Source: Geodermatophilaceae bacterium URHB0062
GTDB lineage: Bacteria; Actinomycetota; Actinomycetes; Mycobacteriales; Geodermatophilaceae
Assembly: GCA_000620185.1 (NCBI GenBank)
Contig: JHVO01000009.1
Location: forward strand, 62,001 to 126,000
DNA length: 64,000 nucleotides
Direction of reading: 5' to 3'
Position 1 is the stretch's first letter; every line of letters begins with the position of its first letter. Under the pieces are notes generated by a model. The model worked only from the letters and a program-made list of their open reading frames with translations. It did no database searches and was not told the origin of the DNA. The position numbers were made by a program, and so were the translations under genes. Of this stretch, positions 8,476 through 17,094 are shown one piece after another.

Positions 8476-9501
8476 ATGGCCTCCACCGTCACGGCGCCCC
8501 GCAGCGAAACCGTCTCCGACGACCGCCGCGGCGGGGCGCCGCGGCGGCGGGACATCAACAGCGTCGGGATCGCCCCCTGGCTGTTCCTCGCCCCGTACCT
8601 GGTGCTCTTCCTGGCGTTCGTGGTCGGCCCGATCGTGTACGGGCTCTACATCAGCCTGCACCGGTACGACTTCACTCTGCCCAACAAGCCCTTCGTGGGC
8701 CTGGAGAACTACACCGACCTGTTCACGCCGGGCTCGATCACGTTCTCGGCGTTCTGGCAGTCGATGCGGGCCACCGGCATCTTCACCGTCTTCAGCGTGC
8801 CGCTGCTCCTGGTCGTGCCGCTGATGATCGCCCTGGTGATGAACCGGAAGTTCCCGGGGCGGAACCTCTTCCGCGCCGTGTTCTTCGCCCCGTACGTCCT
8901 CGGCGTCGCCGTGGTCGCCATCCTGTGGCGGTACCTGCTCGACTCGAACATCGGGCTGGTCAACTACTACCTCGGCCTGCTCGGGCTGCCCGACAACACC
9001 GCCTGGACGACGTCGACCCCCGCGGCCTGGTTCGCGCTGGTCGGCGTCACGGTGTGGTGGACGCTGGGCTTCAACGCCGTCATCTACCTCGCCGGCCTGC
9101 AGGACATCCCGCGGGAGCTCTACGAGGCGGCGGAGATGGACGGCGCCAACCGCTGGCAGCAGTTCCGGCACGTGACGCTGCCGGGGCTCAAGCCGGTGCT
9201 CTCGTTCGTCACGATGACCACGATCATCGCCTCGGCGAACATGTTCGGGCAGTCCTACCTGATCACCAAGGGCGCGCCCGGCACCGAGACCCGGACGGCG
9301 ATCTACCAGATCGCCGAGACCGGGCTGCGCAACTACCAGATGGGCAGCGCGGCGGCGATGAGCTATGTGCTGACCCTGTTCCTCATCCTGCTCAGCCTCC
9401 TGGTCTTCTGGCTGTTCCGTGATCGCGAGACACCCAAGAGGCAGAAGGCGGGAGCCCCCGTGCAGGCCGCCCCGTTGATGCTGCGCCAGGGAAAGGGTTG
9501 A
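8476..9501 (+). CDS. ABC importer permease, MalF-type
   Basis: The 341-residue protein is an integral membrane permease with about six segments. The cytoplasmic EAA loop that docks the ATPase is visible as EAAEMDGANRWQQFRHVTLP, about residues 217-236. A charged, Arg-rich N-terminal tail precedes the first segment near residue 33. It pairs with the following MalG-type permease, whose start is one base after this stop. No ATPase gene follows, so a shared sugar ATPase encoded elsewhere (MsiK-like) is expected. Confidence 0.93.
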   Translation: MASTVTAPRSETVSDDRRGGAPRRRDINSVGIAPWLFLAPYLVLFLAFVVGPIVYGLYISLHRYDFTLPNKPFVGLENYTDLFTPGSITFSAFWQSMRATGIFTVFSVPLLLVVPLMIALVMNRKFPGRNLFRAVFFAPYVLGVAVVAILWRYLLDSNIGLVNYYLGLLGLPDNTAWTTSTPAAWFALVGVTVWWTLGFNAVIYLAGLQDIPRELYEAAEMDGANRWQQFRHVTLPGLKPVLSFVTMTTIIASANMFGQSYLITKGAPGTETRTAIYQIAETGLRNYQMGSAAAMSYVLTLFLILLSLLVFWLFRDRETPKRQKAGAPVQAAPLMLRQGKG

Positions 9502-9502
9502 G

Positions 9503-10420
9503 ATGTCCGCGTCCACGACACCGTCCCTGGAGGACCGCTCCGCAACCACCGAGCCGGTCCGGGCGGAACGCACGCCGACGGGTGAACCGACCGGACTGAA
9601 GGTCCGGCGGTGGGTCCGCTACGTCGTCCTGACGGTGCTGGCGGTGCTGTTCATCAGCCCGCTGATCTTCATGGTCGTGACGTCGTTCAAGACCCGGGCC
9701 GATTCGGCCTCGCTGCCACCGTCGTGGTGGCCGAGCCCGTTCAGCACCGACGCCTTCGCCACCGTGCTGGGGGCAGGTACCGACACCCCGGTGCTGCGCT
9801 GGTTCGCCAACAGCATGATCGCGGCGGCCCTGCACGCGACGCTGGTCGTCACGACCGCCGCGCTGGCGGCGTACCCGCTGGCCCGCATGGAGTTCCGGGG
9901 CAAGAAGATCGTGTTCGGGGCGATCGTGGCGACGCTGTTCGTGCCACCGGTCATCCTGATCATCCCGAACTACCTGATCGTCGGGCAGCTGTTCTGGCTC
10001 GACACCCTGATCGCGATCATCGTGCCCACGGCGGCGTCGGCGTTCGGCGTCTTCTTCCTCCGCCAGTTCTTCCTCGGGCTCCCGCTGGAGCTGGAGGAGG
10101 CGGCACGGCTCGACGGGGCGAACCGGTTCCAGGTGTTCTGGAAGGTGGTGCTGCCGCTGTCGCGGCCGGCCCTGGTGACCCTCGCGATGCTCGCGTTCCT
10201 GACCAACTACAACGACTTCCTGTGGCCGGTGTACGTCCTGTTCAGCCCGGAGAACCAGACGCTGCCCGCGGGCCTGTCGACCCTGCAGTCGGCGAATGCG
10301 GTCCGCTACGACCTGCTCATGGCGGGCGCCGTGGTGGCGAGCGTCCCGGTGCTCGCGCTGTACGTGGGTGCGCAGCGGTTCATCATCGAGGGCGTGTCGC
10401 GGTCCGGGCTGAAGGGGTGA
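9503..10420 (+). CDS. ABC importer permease, MalG-type
   Basis: The 305-residue permease has six predicted membrane segments and the EAA loop EEAARLDGANRFQVFWKVVL, with the LP and SRPAL that follow being typical of MalG-type partners. It completes the membrane part of the oligosaccharide importer. It sits directly after the MalF-type gene and its stop overlaps or closely abuts the epimerase start, so translation is probably coupled through the operon. Confidence 0.93.
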   Translation: MSASTTPSLEDRSATTEPVRAERTPTGEPTGLKVRRWVRYVVLTVLAVLFISPLIFMVVTSFKTRADSASLPPSWWPSPFSTDAFATVLGAGTDTPVLRWFANSMIAAALHATLVVTTAALAAYPLARMEFRGKKIVFGAIVATLFVPPVILIIPNYLIVGQLFWLDTLIAIIVPTAASAFGVFFLRQFFLGLPLELEEAARLDGANRFQVFWKVVLPLSRPALVTLAMLAFLTNYNDFLWPVYVLFSPENQTLPAGLSTLQSANAVRYDLLMAGAVVASVPVLALYVGAQRFIIEGVSRSGLKG

Positions 10421-10422
10421 GC

Positions 10423-11463
10423 GTGCGGCGCGAGCCCTTCGGCGCGCTGCCCGACGGACGCCAGGTGGAGCGCTTCGTGCTGCGCTCCGGCGGGCTCGAG
10501 GCCGCCGTCCTGACCTACGGGGCGGTGCTCGAGTCGGTGCGCGTCGCCGACGCGTCGGGGTCGGTGGACGACGTCGCGCTGGGCTACGCCGACCTCGACG
10601 GGTACCTGGCGGACACCACCTTCGTCGGGGCGGTCGTCGGGCGCTACGCCAACCGGATCGCGAACGGGCGCTTCGAGCTCGACGGTGTCGAGCACGTGCT
10701 CCCGCGCAACAACGGCGACGCCTGCCTGCACGGCGGCCCGGAGGGGTTCAACACCAAGCTGTGGGAGGCGCGGGAGGTGACCGGCGGCGTCGAGCTGTCG
10801 GTCACCAGCCCGAACGGCGACATGGGCTTCCCCGGCACGCTGACCGCCACGGCCACGTACGTGCTCGACGACGACGGGCTGACGGTGAGCTACACCGCCG
10901 AGACCGACGCCCCGACGGTGGTCAACCTGACCAACCACGCGTACTGGAACCTCGACGGCGGCGGCACGATCGAGGACCACGTCCTGGAGCTGCCCGCGTC
11001 GCGGTTCGTCGCCGTCGACGCCGGCCTGATCCCGACCGGGATCGAGCCGGTCGAGGGAACGCCGATGGACTTCCGGTCGCCACACCGGATCGGCGACCGC
11101 CTGCGGTCGGGCACCGCGCAGTTGCTGCACGCCCACGGCTACGACCACGCCTGGGTGCAGGACGACGTCGGGGAGGACGACGGTCTGCGGCTGATCGCGC
11201 GCGTGCGAGGCCCACGTTCGGGCCGGGTGCTCGAGGTGCTCACCGACCAGCCGAGCGTGCAGTTCTACTCCGGCAACTTCCTCGACGGCACCGTCGTCGG
11301 GCGGGACGGCCGGGCCTGGCGGCAGGGCGACGGGCTGTGCCTGGAGACGCAGCACCTGCCCGACTCCCCCAACCAGCCGGACTTCCCGTCCACGGTGCTG
11401 CGACCCGGCGAGCGGTACCTGACCAGCACCCGGTTCCGGTTCTCTCCGGCGACCGCCTCGTGA
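10423..11463 (+). CDS. galM: Aldose 1-epimerase (galactose mutarotase family)
   Basis: The 346-residue enzyme interconverts the alpha and beta anomers of aldoses, here likely arabinose or a related sugar freed by GH51. Family residues are visible: the early motif GRYANRIANGRF, the catalytic His in TNHAYWNL and the C-terminal glutamate region CLETQHLPDSPNQPDFP. I placed the start at the GTG at 10423 because AAGGGG sits five bases upstream. A GTG at 10417, overlapping the permease stop, would add two residues and cannot be excluded. It has no signal peptide. Confidence 0.92.
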   Translation: MRREPFGALPDGRQVERFVLRSGGLEAAVLTYGAVLESVRVADASGSVDDVALGYADLDGYLADTTFVGAVVGRYANRIANGRFELDGVEHVLPRNNGDACLHGGPEGFNTKLWEAREVTGGVELSVTSPNGDMGFPGTLTATATYVLDDDGLTVSYTAETDAPTVVNLTNHAYWNLDGGGTIEDHVLELPASRFVAVDAGLIPTGIEPVEGTPMDFRSPHRIGDRLRSGTAQLLHAHGYDHAWVQDDVGEDDGLRLIARVRGPRSGRVLEVLTDQPSVQFYSGNFLDGTVVGRDGRAWRQGDGLCLETQHLPDSPNQPDFPSTVLRPGERYLTSTRFRFSPATAS

Positions 11464-12452
11464 GGCGGCGCTCCGCCGTCGCCGTCGCGGTCCTCGCCCT
11501 GCTGCTGAGCGGGTGCGGCGGCGGTGGGAACGAGCCGAGCGCCGAGTCGTCGTCCACGACCGGCGCCGAACCCGACGGCAACCCGGTCATCGACCAGGAC
11601 TTCCCCGACCCCGACCTGCTGGAGGTCGACGGCACCTACTACGCCTACGCCACCAACGGGAACGCGCGGAACGTGCAGGTCGCCACCTCCACCGACCTGA
11701 CGTCGTGGGAGGTGCTCGACACCGACGCGCTGCCGAAGCTGCCGTCGTGGGTCATCCCGGGGAAGACGTGGGCGCCGGAGGTGACGCAGTTCGGGCCCGA
11801 CTCGTTCGTCATGTACACGACGACGACGAACTTCGAGCCGACCCTGCAGTGCATCGCGGCGGCGACGGCCGACTCCCCGAAGGGACCGTTCGAGGTTGCC
11901 GGCGACGCGATGCTGGTGTGCCCGGAGGACGAGGGCGGCGCGATCGACGCGTCGACCTTCACCGACGACGACGGCACCCGCTACCTGCTCTGGAAGAACG
12001 ACGGCAACTGCTGCGGACTGGACACCTGGCTGTACCTGGCGCCGCTGAGCGACGACGGCCTCGCGCTGGCCGGCGAGCCCACCCGCCTGATCAAGCAGGA
12101 CCAGGAGTGGGAGGGCAACCTGGTCGAGGCGCCCACCCTGGTGAAGCGGGACGGCCGATACACGCTGCTCTACTCGTGCAACGACTACGGCAGCGACCAG
12201 TACAAGATCGGGTACGCCATCGCCGACGCGGTCACCGGCCCGTACACCAAGGGCGACGAGCCGCTGTTCACGACGGACGAGAGCAAGGGCCGCTACGTGG
12301 GGCCGGGCGGGCAGGACGTCGTGGTCGCGCCCGACGGCAGCGACGAGCTGGCGTTCCACTCCTGGTACGCGGGCAACACCTACCGCGCGATGAACCTCGC
12401 CGACCTGACGTGGGAGGACGGGCGGCCGGTCGTGCGGACCGCCTCCGGCTGA
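11460..12452 (+). CDS. GH43-family lipoprotein glycosidase (arabinanase/xylosidase-like)
   Basis: This 330-residue protein starts at a GTG whose bases overlap the epimerase stop (GTGA). The signal peptide ends in LLLSGC with the lipidated cysteine at residue 19. The five-bladed GH43 domain follows: the base D50 in FPDPD, the modulating D163 in AIDAS and the acid E223 in NLVEAPTL are all present. It is therefore predicted to be active and tethered outside the cell, where it could trim arabinan or arabinoxylan before import by the upstream ABC system. The exact specificity is not readable. It is the last gene of the operon. Confidence 0.9.
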   Translation: MRRRSAVAVAVLALLLSGCGGGGNEPSAESSSTTGAEPDGNPVIDQDFPDPDLLEVDGTYYAYATNGNARNVQVATSTDLTSWEVLDTDALPKLPSWVIPGKTWAPEVTQFGPDSFVMYTTTTNFEPTLQCIAAATADSPKGPFEVAGDAMLVCPEDEGGAIDASTFTDDDGTRYLLWKNDGNCCGLDTWLYLAPLSDDGLALAGEPTRLIKQDQEWEGNLVEAPTLVKRDGRYTLLYSCNDYGSDQYKIGYAIADAVTGPYTKGDEPLFTTDESKGRYVGPGGQDVVVAPDGSDELAFHSWYAGNTYRAMNLADLTWEDGRPVVRTASG

Positions 12453-12455
12453 CGG

Positions 12456-12788
12456 CTACTCCGAGGCCTTGTGCACCTGGGCGCGGACCCAGCCGATCAG
12501 GCAGTAGAGGGCGGCGTGCCCCTCGGCGGAGGCGTGGCCCTGCTCGGTCTGGGCGGCCTCGATCAGCTCCTGGCTGTCGGCCGATCCCCGCCGGAAGAAG
12601 CGCTCGAGCACCTGCCCCGACGGGGTGGAGCTGCGGAAGACGCCGGCGATGGCGAGGGCGACCTGGTCGGAGACGGCCAGGGAGACCGGCGGGTGCTTGA
12701 GCGCCCCACGCCGGTCGAGCACCTGCGACACCTCGGCGACCATCTGGTCGTCGGCAGCGGGCGCGCCCAACCGGGCCCTGACGATCAC
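12456..12788 (-). CDS. Small protein of unknown function (110 aa)
   Basis: This converges on the GH43 gene with a 3-base gap. The GTG start at 12788 is supported by GAGGAG five bases upstream. The protein is soluble and mostly helical, with no signal peptide, membrane segment or motif that I recognise; HASAEGHAALYCLIGWVRAQ near the C-terminus may form an amphipathic helix with one Cys. Nothing in the context assigns a role. Confidence 0.7.
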   Translation of the reverse strand: MIVRARLGAPAADDQMVAEVSQVLDRRGALKHPPVSLAVSDQVALAIAGVFRSSTPSGQVLERFFRRGSADSQELIEAAQTEQGHASAEGHAALYCLIGWVRAQVHKASE

Positions 12789-12894
12789 GAGAGCTCCTCA
12801 CTGAGCCGACTTCGACCTTGCTCCCCCGATTGTGGGCACACCCGGGCACGAACTTGACAGCGTCCGACCGGGGCCTTCAGAGGACATCCGGCCC

Positions 12895-13647
12895 CTACGA
12901 CCGGGGAGACCGCAGCCGCACGCCGAGGATCCCGCCGTCCACCGTGAGGTTGACGCCGGTGCAGGACCCGGCCGACGGGCTGGCCAGGTAGACGATGGCG
13001 GCCGCCACCTCTTCGGGAGAGACGAGCTTCCCGGTCGGCTGCCGTGCTACGAGAGCGGCCCGCTCCGCGGCCGGATCGGGCGCCGTCGCCAGGAGCCGGT
13101 CGATCCACGGGGTGTCGGCGGTTCCCGGGCTGACGCAGTTGACGCGGATGCCGTCGCGCAGGTGATCCGCGGCCATAGCGAGGGTCAGGGACAGGACGGC
13201 GCCCTTCGTCGCGCTGTAGAGCGCGCGGTCGGGCACGCCGACCAGGGCCGCCGCCGAGCAGGTATTGACGATCGCCGCACGGTCGGACGCGCGCAGATGT
13301 GGAAGGGCGGCCCGGGAGACCCGGACCACCCCCAGCAGGTTGACGTCCAGGACGCTGTGCCACTCGTCGTCGTCGTTCTCCTCGACCGTCCCCTGCGCCC
13401 CGATGCCCGCATTGTTGACGAGGACGTCGAGGCCGCCCAGCGATGCCGTCGCCTCGGCCACGGCCGACCGCACGGAGGCGTCGTCCGACACGTCGCAGGC
13501 GATGGCCGGCGCACCCCTGGGGGCCCGTTCGGGCACCAGGTCGAGCACGGCCACCGTCGCCCCTCGACCCAGCAGCGCTTCGGTCACGGCCGCACCGATG
13601 CCGGACGCTCCCCCGGTGACCACGGCCTTCATCCCGTCGAACTCCAC
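12895..13647 (-). CDS. SDR-family NAD(P)-dependent oxidoreductase
   Basis: This is a classical short-chain dehydrogenase of 250 residues. The cofactor motif TGGASGIG is at 11-18, NNAG at 78-81, the catalytic Ser at about 131, and Y144-x3-K148 complete the triad. Start choice: the GTG at 13647 has GAAGGG six to seven bases upstream; the ATG at 13632 is the alternative. Loss of Asp after the second strand cannot be judged, so NAD versus NADP is open. It is divergent from the GntR/FCD regulator, which probably controls it. With the locus, a sugar-acid or keto-deoxy-acid substrate is likely but not shown. Confidence 0.9.
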   Translation of the reverse strand: MEFDGMKAVVTGGASGIGAAVTEALLGRGATVAVLDLVPERAPRGAPAIACDVSDDASVRSAVAEATASLGGLDVLVNNAGIGAQGTVEENDDDEWHSVLDVNLLGVVRVSRAALPHLRASDRAAIVNTCSAAALVGVPDRALYSATKGAVLSLTLAMAADHLRDGIRVNCVSPGTADTPWIDRLLATAPDPAAERAALVARQPTGKLVSPEEVAAAIVYLASPSAGSCTGVNLTVDGGILGVRLRSPRS

Positions 13648-13751
13648 TGGAAGCCCTTCTCTCACCGGCCGGAGAACGCTTGTCGCCCGGATCCGGGAGC
13701 CGGAGTACGGACGGCCGTAGGGGCGAACCAGGACCCTAGCCCTCTGGCATT

Positions 13752-13763
13752 CTTGTATGCAAG
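13752..13763. promoter_or_regulatory. Putative GntR/FCD operator
   Basis: CTTGTATGCAAG is an inverted repeat (CTTG and CAAG around TATG) in the 143-base region between the divergent SDR and GntR-family genes. Its TTGTAT-CAA form resembles FadR-subfamily sites. It lies 27 bases before the regulator start, suggesting autoregulation and control of the SDR. Confidence 0.45.
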
Positions 13764-13790
13764 GTTGCCATCGCCGTACGCTTCTGCCCC

Positions 13791-14525
13791 ATGGGCTCCG
13801 CGGACCGGCACCGCCGAGCGGCTGGGGCGGCGCTGGACACCGGGCTGCGACCGGTCGTCCGGACGCCGTCGGGCGCCCGCATGTCGGACCGGGTCTACGA
13901 GGAGCTGACGTCCGCGATCCGTGATCTGAGGTTGGCACCCGGAGCCGTCCTGTCGGAGACCGATCTCAGCGTTCGGCTGGGAGTGAGCCGCACACCTCTC
14001 CGCGAGACCATCTCCCGCCTGGTCGACCACGGCTTGCTGCGGGTCGTCCCCCAGGTGGGCACCAGGGTCGCCCTCATCGATCTGGCCGCCGTCGAGGAAG
14101 CGTGCTTCATCCGGTCCGCGCTGGAGACCGCCGCCTTCCAGGAGGCCTGCTCGGCGGACGACCTCGACGTAACCGGGCTGCGCGAGATTCTCGTCCGGCA
14201 GAGTGACGCCGTGGCGGACGGGGACGCCGACGCATTCTTCGACGCGGACGAGGACCTGCACCACGAGATCTTCCGCCAGGCTGGCCACCCCGGTGTGTGG
14301 ACCGTGGTGCAGCGCTCCAATCTCCAGCTGGACCGCCTGCGCAGGCTGATCCTTCCCGACGCGATCAGCACCCACGATGTCCTCGACGAGCACACGAGGA
14401 TCGTCAACCTGCTGGCGGCACGCGACGTGGACCAGGGCGTCGAGGTTCTCCGCGGGCATTCACGTCACGTCCTGAGACAGGCGGCCGACGTCCGGAGCCG
14501 GCATCCCGACTACTTCCTCCCCTAG
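13791..14525 (+). CDS. GntR-family regulator with FCD effector domain
   Basis: This 244-residue regulator has a winged helix at about 31-95 (SETDLSVRLGVSRTPLRETI) and a C-terminal FCD helical domain with likely metal-binding residues in DEDLHHEIF and HTRIVNLL. FCD regulators typically respond to hydroxy or keto acids, matching the surrounding sugar-acid genes. The first 30 residues are poorly conserved-looking, and an ATG at 13881 is a reasonable alternative start. It leads toward the enolase-like gene 146 bases downstream and is divergent from an SDR. Confidence 0.9.
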   Translation: MGSADRHRRAAGAALDTGLRPVVRTPSGARMSDRVYEELTSAIRDLRLAPGAVLSETDLSVRLGVSRTPLRETISRLVDHGLLRVVPQVGTRVALIDLAAVEEACFIRSALETAAFQEACSADDLDVTGLREILVRQSDAVADGDADAFFDADEDLHHEIFRQAGHPGVWTVVQRSNLQLDRLRRLILPDAISTHDVLDEHTRIVNLLAARDVDQGVEVLRGHSRHVLRQAADVRSRHPDYFLP

Positions 14526-14591
14526 GCCCGGCACCCACTCGCCCCTGACCCGTCACCGACTGCGGCCCGCGCTGCGGAGAAGGAGGTCCAC

Positions 14592-14675
14592 ATGCTTCGA
14601 AGAGACCGGCGCCGCCGGCCCTGCACTCCGCCCGACCGCTCCCCCGGCGCGCCGGCCCCCCGGGCGGGCTGGTGA
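14592..14675 (+). CDS. 27-residue open frame coupled to the enolase-like gene
   Basis: An ATG at 14592 follows a perfect ribosome site, AGGAGG, with a five-base spacer. The frame runs 27 codons (starting MLRRDRRRRP, ending APRAGW) and its TGA overlaps the GTG of the enolase-like gene by the GTGA arrangement. The enolase-like gene has only a weak site of its own, so it may be translated by re-initiation after this frame. The peptide could be a leader or merely a translational enhancer. No family is recognised, and chance is possible. Confidence 0.4.
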   Translation: MLRRDRRRRPCTPPDRSPGAPAPRAGW

Positions 14676-15985
14676 GCGCCATCGTCGACGTCACCGGACG
14701 CCAGGTCCTCGACTCCCGCGGCCGCCCGACGGTCGAAGTGGACGTGCGGCTCGCAGACGGGACGCTCGGGCGAGCCTCCGTCCCGTCGGGCGCCTCGACC
14801 GGCAGCTTCGAGGCCCACGAGCTCCGCGACGGCGACCCGGCGATGTTCGCCGGCCTGGGCGTCCACACGGCGGTGACGCACATCCGGACCGACATCGATG
14901 CGGCGCTGCGCGGACGGAACGCCGACGACCAGTCCGGCATCGACACTCTGCTGCGGGAGCTCGACGGCTCGTCGCAGCTGACCCGCCTCGGCGCCAACGC
15001 CGTCCTCGGCACCTCCCTGGCGGTGTGCCGAGCTGCGGCATTCTCGTCAGGACAGCCGCTGTATCGGTGGATCGCCCAGTTGGCAGGGGTCGACGCCCCC
15101 GTGTTGCCACTCCCGATGGTGAACATCTTCTCCGGTGGTCTTCACGCCGGCGGCGGCATGGACGTCCAGGACTTCCTCGTGATCCCCGTCGGGGCCACCA
15201 GCATCTGGGACGCGATCCACCTGGCTGCCCGGGTCCGCACCGCGGCCACCCAGGTCTGCGCCGACCGCGGCCTGCCCACCCTGCTGGCCGACGAGGGCGG
15301 GCTGGCGCCGGGCTGTCGCACCGGAGCCGATGCGCTGACCCTCCTCGTGGAGGCGATCGAGCGGGCCGGGCTGCAGCCGGGCGACGACGCGGTCATCGCC
15401 ATCGACGTCGCGGCCCACGGACTGTGGCACCCGGACGGCGGCTATCGCCTCGAGAAGGAGGGCGTGTCTCTCAGCACCGCGGAGATGATCGAGATGGTCG
15501 CCGGATGGGTGGCCGACTTCCCCGTCGTGTCGGTGGAGGACCCCCTGGACGAGGAGGACTGGAGCGGTTGGGCGGAGCTGACGAAACGCCTGGGAAGCCG
15601 GGTACGGCTGATCGGGGATGACCTCTTCACCACCGACGAGGAGCGGCTCGGGAAGGGCATCGCCACCGGATGCGCGAACGGTGTGCTGATCAAGGTGAAC
15701 CAGAACGGCACCCTGTCCGGCACCCTCGAGGTGGTGCGGACCGCCCGGGAGGCCGGCTACATCCCGGTGGTCTCGGCGCGGTCGGGCGAGACCGAGGACG
15801 ACTTCCTGGCCGACCTCGCGGTCGGGACGGCCGCCGGTCAGATCAAGATCGGCTCCTTGCGGACCTCGGATCGCCTGGCCAAGTACAACCAGCTGCTACG
15901 GATCGCCGAGGACGAGACCCTCGCCTTCGCCGACGAGGCGGCGACCGGCCTGCGCCACGCTTTCCCCACCGCAGGCCGGCACTGA
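14672..15985 (+). CDS. Enolase paralogue with altered active site
   Basis: The 437-residue protein follows enolase from end to end. The mobile loop VPSGASTGS, the acid residue in DEGGLAP, the metal ligands (AIDVA, SVEDPLDE, IGDDLF), the base lysine in LIKVNQNGT and the lysine in GQIKIGS are all kept. Two active-site positions differ from canonical enolases: QEF is QDF (Glu168 in yeast numbering, from memory) and SHRSGETED is SARSGETED (His373). The GGSHA loop is GGLHAGGGMD. It is therefore probably not the housekeeping enolase, and may act on another 2-phospho-3-hydroxy acid. It is followed, with a 1-base overlap, by a small-molecule kinase. Confidence 0.85.
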   Translation: MSAIVDVTGRQVLDSRGRPTVEVDVRLADGTLGRASVPSGASTGSFEAHELRDGDPAMFAGLGVHTAVTHIRTDIDAALRGRNADDQSGIDTLLRELDGSSQLTRLGANAVLGTSLAVCRAAAFSSGQPLYRWIAQLAGVDAPVLPLPMVNIFSGGLHAGGGMDVQDFLVIPVGATSIWDAIHLAARVRTAATQVCADRGLPTLLADEGGLAPGCRTGADALTLLVEAIERAGLQPGDDAVIAIDVAAHGLWHPDGGYRLEKEGVSLSTAEMIEMVAGWVADFPVVSVEDPLDEEDWSGWAELTKRLGSRVRLIGDDLFTTDEERLGKGIATGCANGVLIKVNQNGTLSGTLEVVRTAREAGYIPVVSARSGETEDDFLADLAVGTAAGQIKIGSLRTSDRLAKYNQLLRIAEDETLAFADEAATGLRHAFPTAGRH

Positions 15986-17040
15986 TGTCGGGCACGTCGG
16001 CCACCTCGGCGGCGCCGCCGGCAGCCATGGTGGACTTCCTGCAGCGTTCAGATCTGACCACAGGCGCAAGCTCCGTCCAGTGGACCCCACTGACCGGAGG
16101 TGTGTCCTCCGACCTGTGGCGGGTCGACACACCGGGCCTGACCGTCTGCGTGAAGGCCGCGCTGGCGACGCTCCGCGTGGCCAACACCTGGAACGCCCCC
16201 GTGAGCCGCAACGCGGTCGAGGTAGCCTGGCTGCGCTTCGCCGCCGAGCACGCCCCGCAGGCGGTGCCGCGCGTCCTCGCGCACGACGGCGACGCGGGCC
16301 TGTTCGCCATGGAGTTCCTGGACCCGGAACAGCACCCGGTGTGGAAGGCCGAGCTGATGGCGGGCCGGGTCGATCCGGCGTCCGCCCGCCAGGTGGGCGA
16401 TCTGGTCGGCCGGCTGGCCGCGGCCAGCACACACCCCGACAGGCGAGATGCGCTGAGCCGCAGGTTCGCGACCGACGACAACTTCCACCGACTGCGCATC
16501 GAGCCCTATCTGCTCGCGACCGCGCGGCGGCGTCCCGAAGTCGGGGTCCGCCTCACCGAACTGGCGGAGCGGACGCAGGCCATCCGGATGGGTCTCGTCC
16601 ACGGTGACGTCAGCCCGAAGAACATCCTGCTCGGGCCGCACGGGCCCGTCCTCCTGGACGCCGAGTGCGCCTGGTGGGGGGATCCGGCCTTCGACGTGGC
16701 CTTCGGTCTCAACCATCTGCTGCTGAAGGCCCTCGCGGCGGCACCAGGGGAACGCGCGGCCAGGGCACAGCGGCTGTCCCTTGCAGCGGAGGCCTGGTGG
16801 TCCGGCTACGGCGGGCACATCTCGTGGGAGTCCTCGGCCGAGCTCCAAGCCCGGGCGGCGGCGCTGCTCCCGGCTCTCCTGCTGGCGCGCATCGACGGAA
16901 CCTCGCCGGTCGAATACGTCACCGCAGACGCTGATCGCGCTCTGGTGAGGGCATTCGCCGTCGAGCAGTTGAGTGCCCGCGGCGACAGGGCTGAACTGGT
17001 CGCCATCTTTGCCGACTGGGAGCAGGCAGTGTCCGCCTGA
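15985..17040 (+). CDS. APH-family small-molecule kinase
   Basis: This 351-residue protein has the aminoglycoside-phosphotransferase fold. The catalytic loop reads HGDVSPKNILL and the metal motif LLDAECAWWGDPAFD, both with key Asp or Asn residues present; the related family includes kinases for sugars, choline, homoserine and hydroxyacids. The ATG overlaps the enolase-like stop codon by one base (TGATG), so the two are translationally coupled. I infer that it makes the phosphorylated substrate used by that enzyme. The substrate is not known. It converges with the DapA-family gene, with a stem-loop between. Confidence 0.85.
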   Translation: MSGTSATSAAPPAAMVDFLQRSDLTTGASSVQWTPLTGGVSSDLWRVDTPGLTVCVKAALATLRVANTWNAPVSRNAVEVAWLRFAAEHAPQAVPRVLAHDGDAGLFAMEFLDPEQHPVWKAELMAGRVDPASARQVGDLVGRLAAASTHPDRRDALSRRFATDDNFHRLRIEPYLLATARRRPEVGVRLTELAERTQAIRMGLVHGDVSPKNILLGPHGPVLLDAECAWWGDPAFDVAFGLNHLLLKALAAAPGERAARAQRLSLAAEAWWSGYGGHISWESSAELQARAAALLPALLLARIDGTSPVEYVTADADRALVRAFAVEQLSARGDRAELVAIFADWEQAVSA

Positions 17041-17052
17041 GGTGACCGCACG

Positions 17053-17077
17053 ACGGCGACGCACCGGGGGTCGCCGT
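17053..17077. terminator. Stem-loop between convergent genes
   Basis: ACGGCGAC and GTCGCCGT form a perfect 8-base stem around a 9-base loop. It lies in the 54-base gap between the convergent kinase and DapA-family genes, and could terminate both. There is no T-run, as is common in GC-rich actinomycetes. Confidence 0.5.
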
Positions 17078-17094
17078 GACGCCGACGCAGTCGT

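Noticed and set aside
10417-10422. GTG at 10417 as the aldose epimerase start
   Set aside because: It overlaps the permease stop, but the ribosome site AAGGGG would overlap it; the GTG at 10423 has the right spacing. It stays possible.
12870-12895. Six-base stem GGGGCC / GGCCCC after the SDR gene
   Set aside because: Such short stems are common in DNA with this GC content, so I did not call a terminator.
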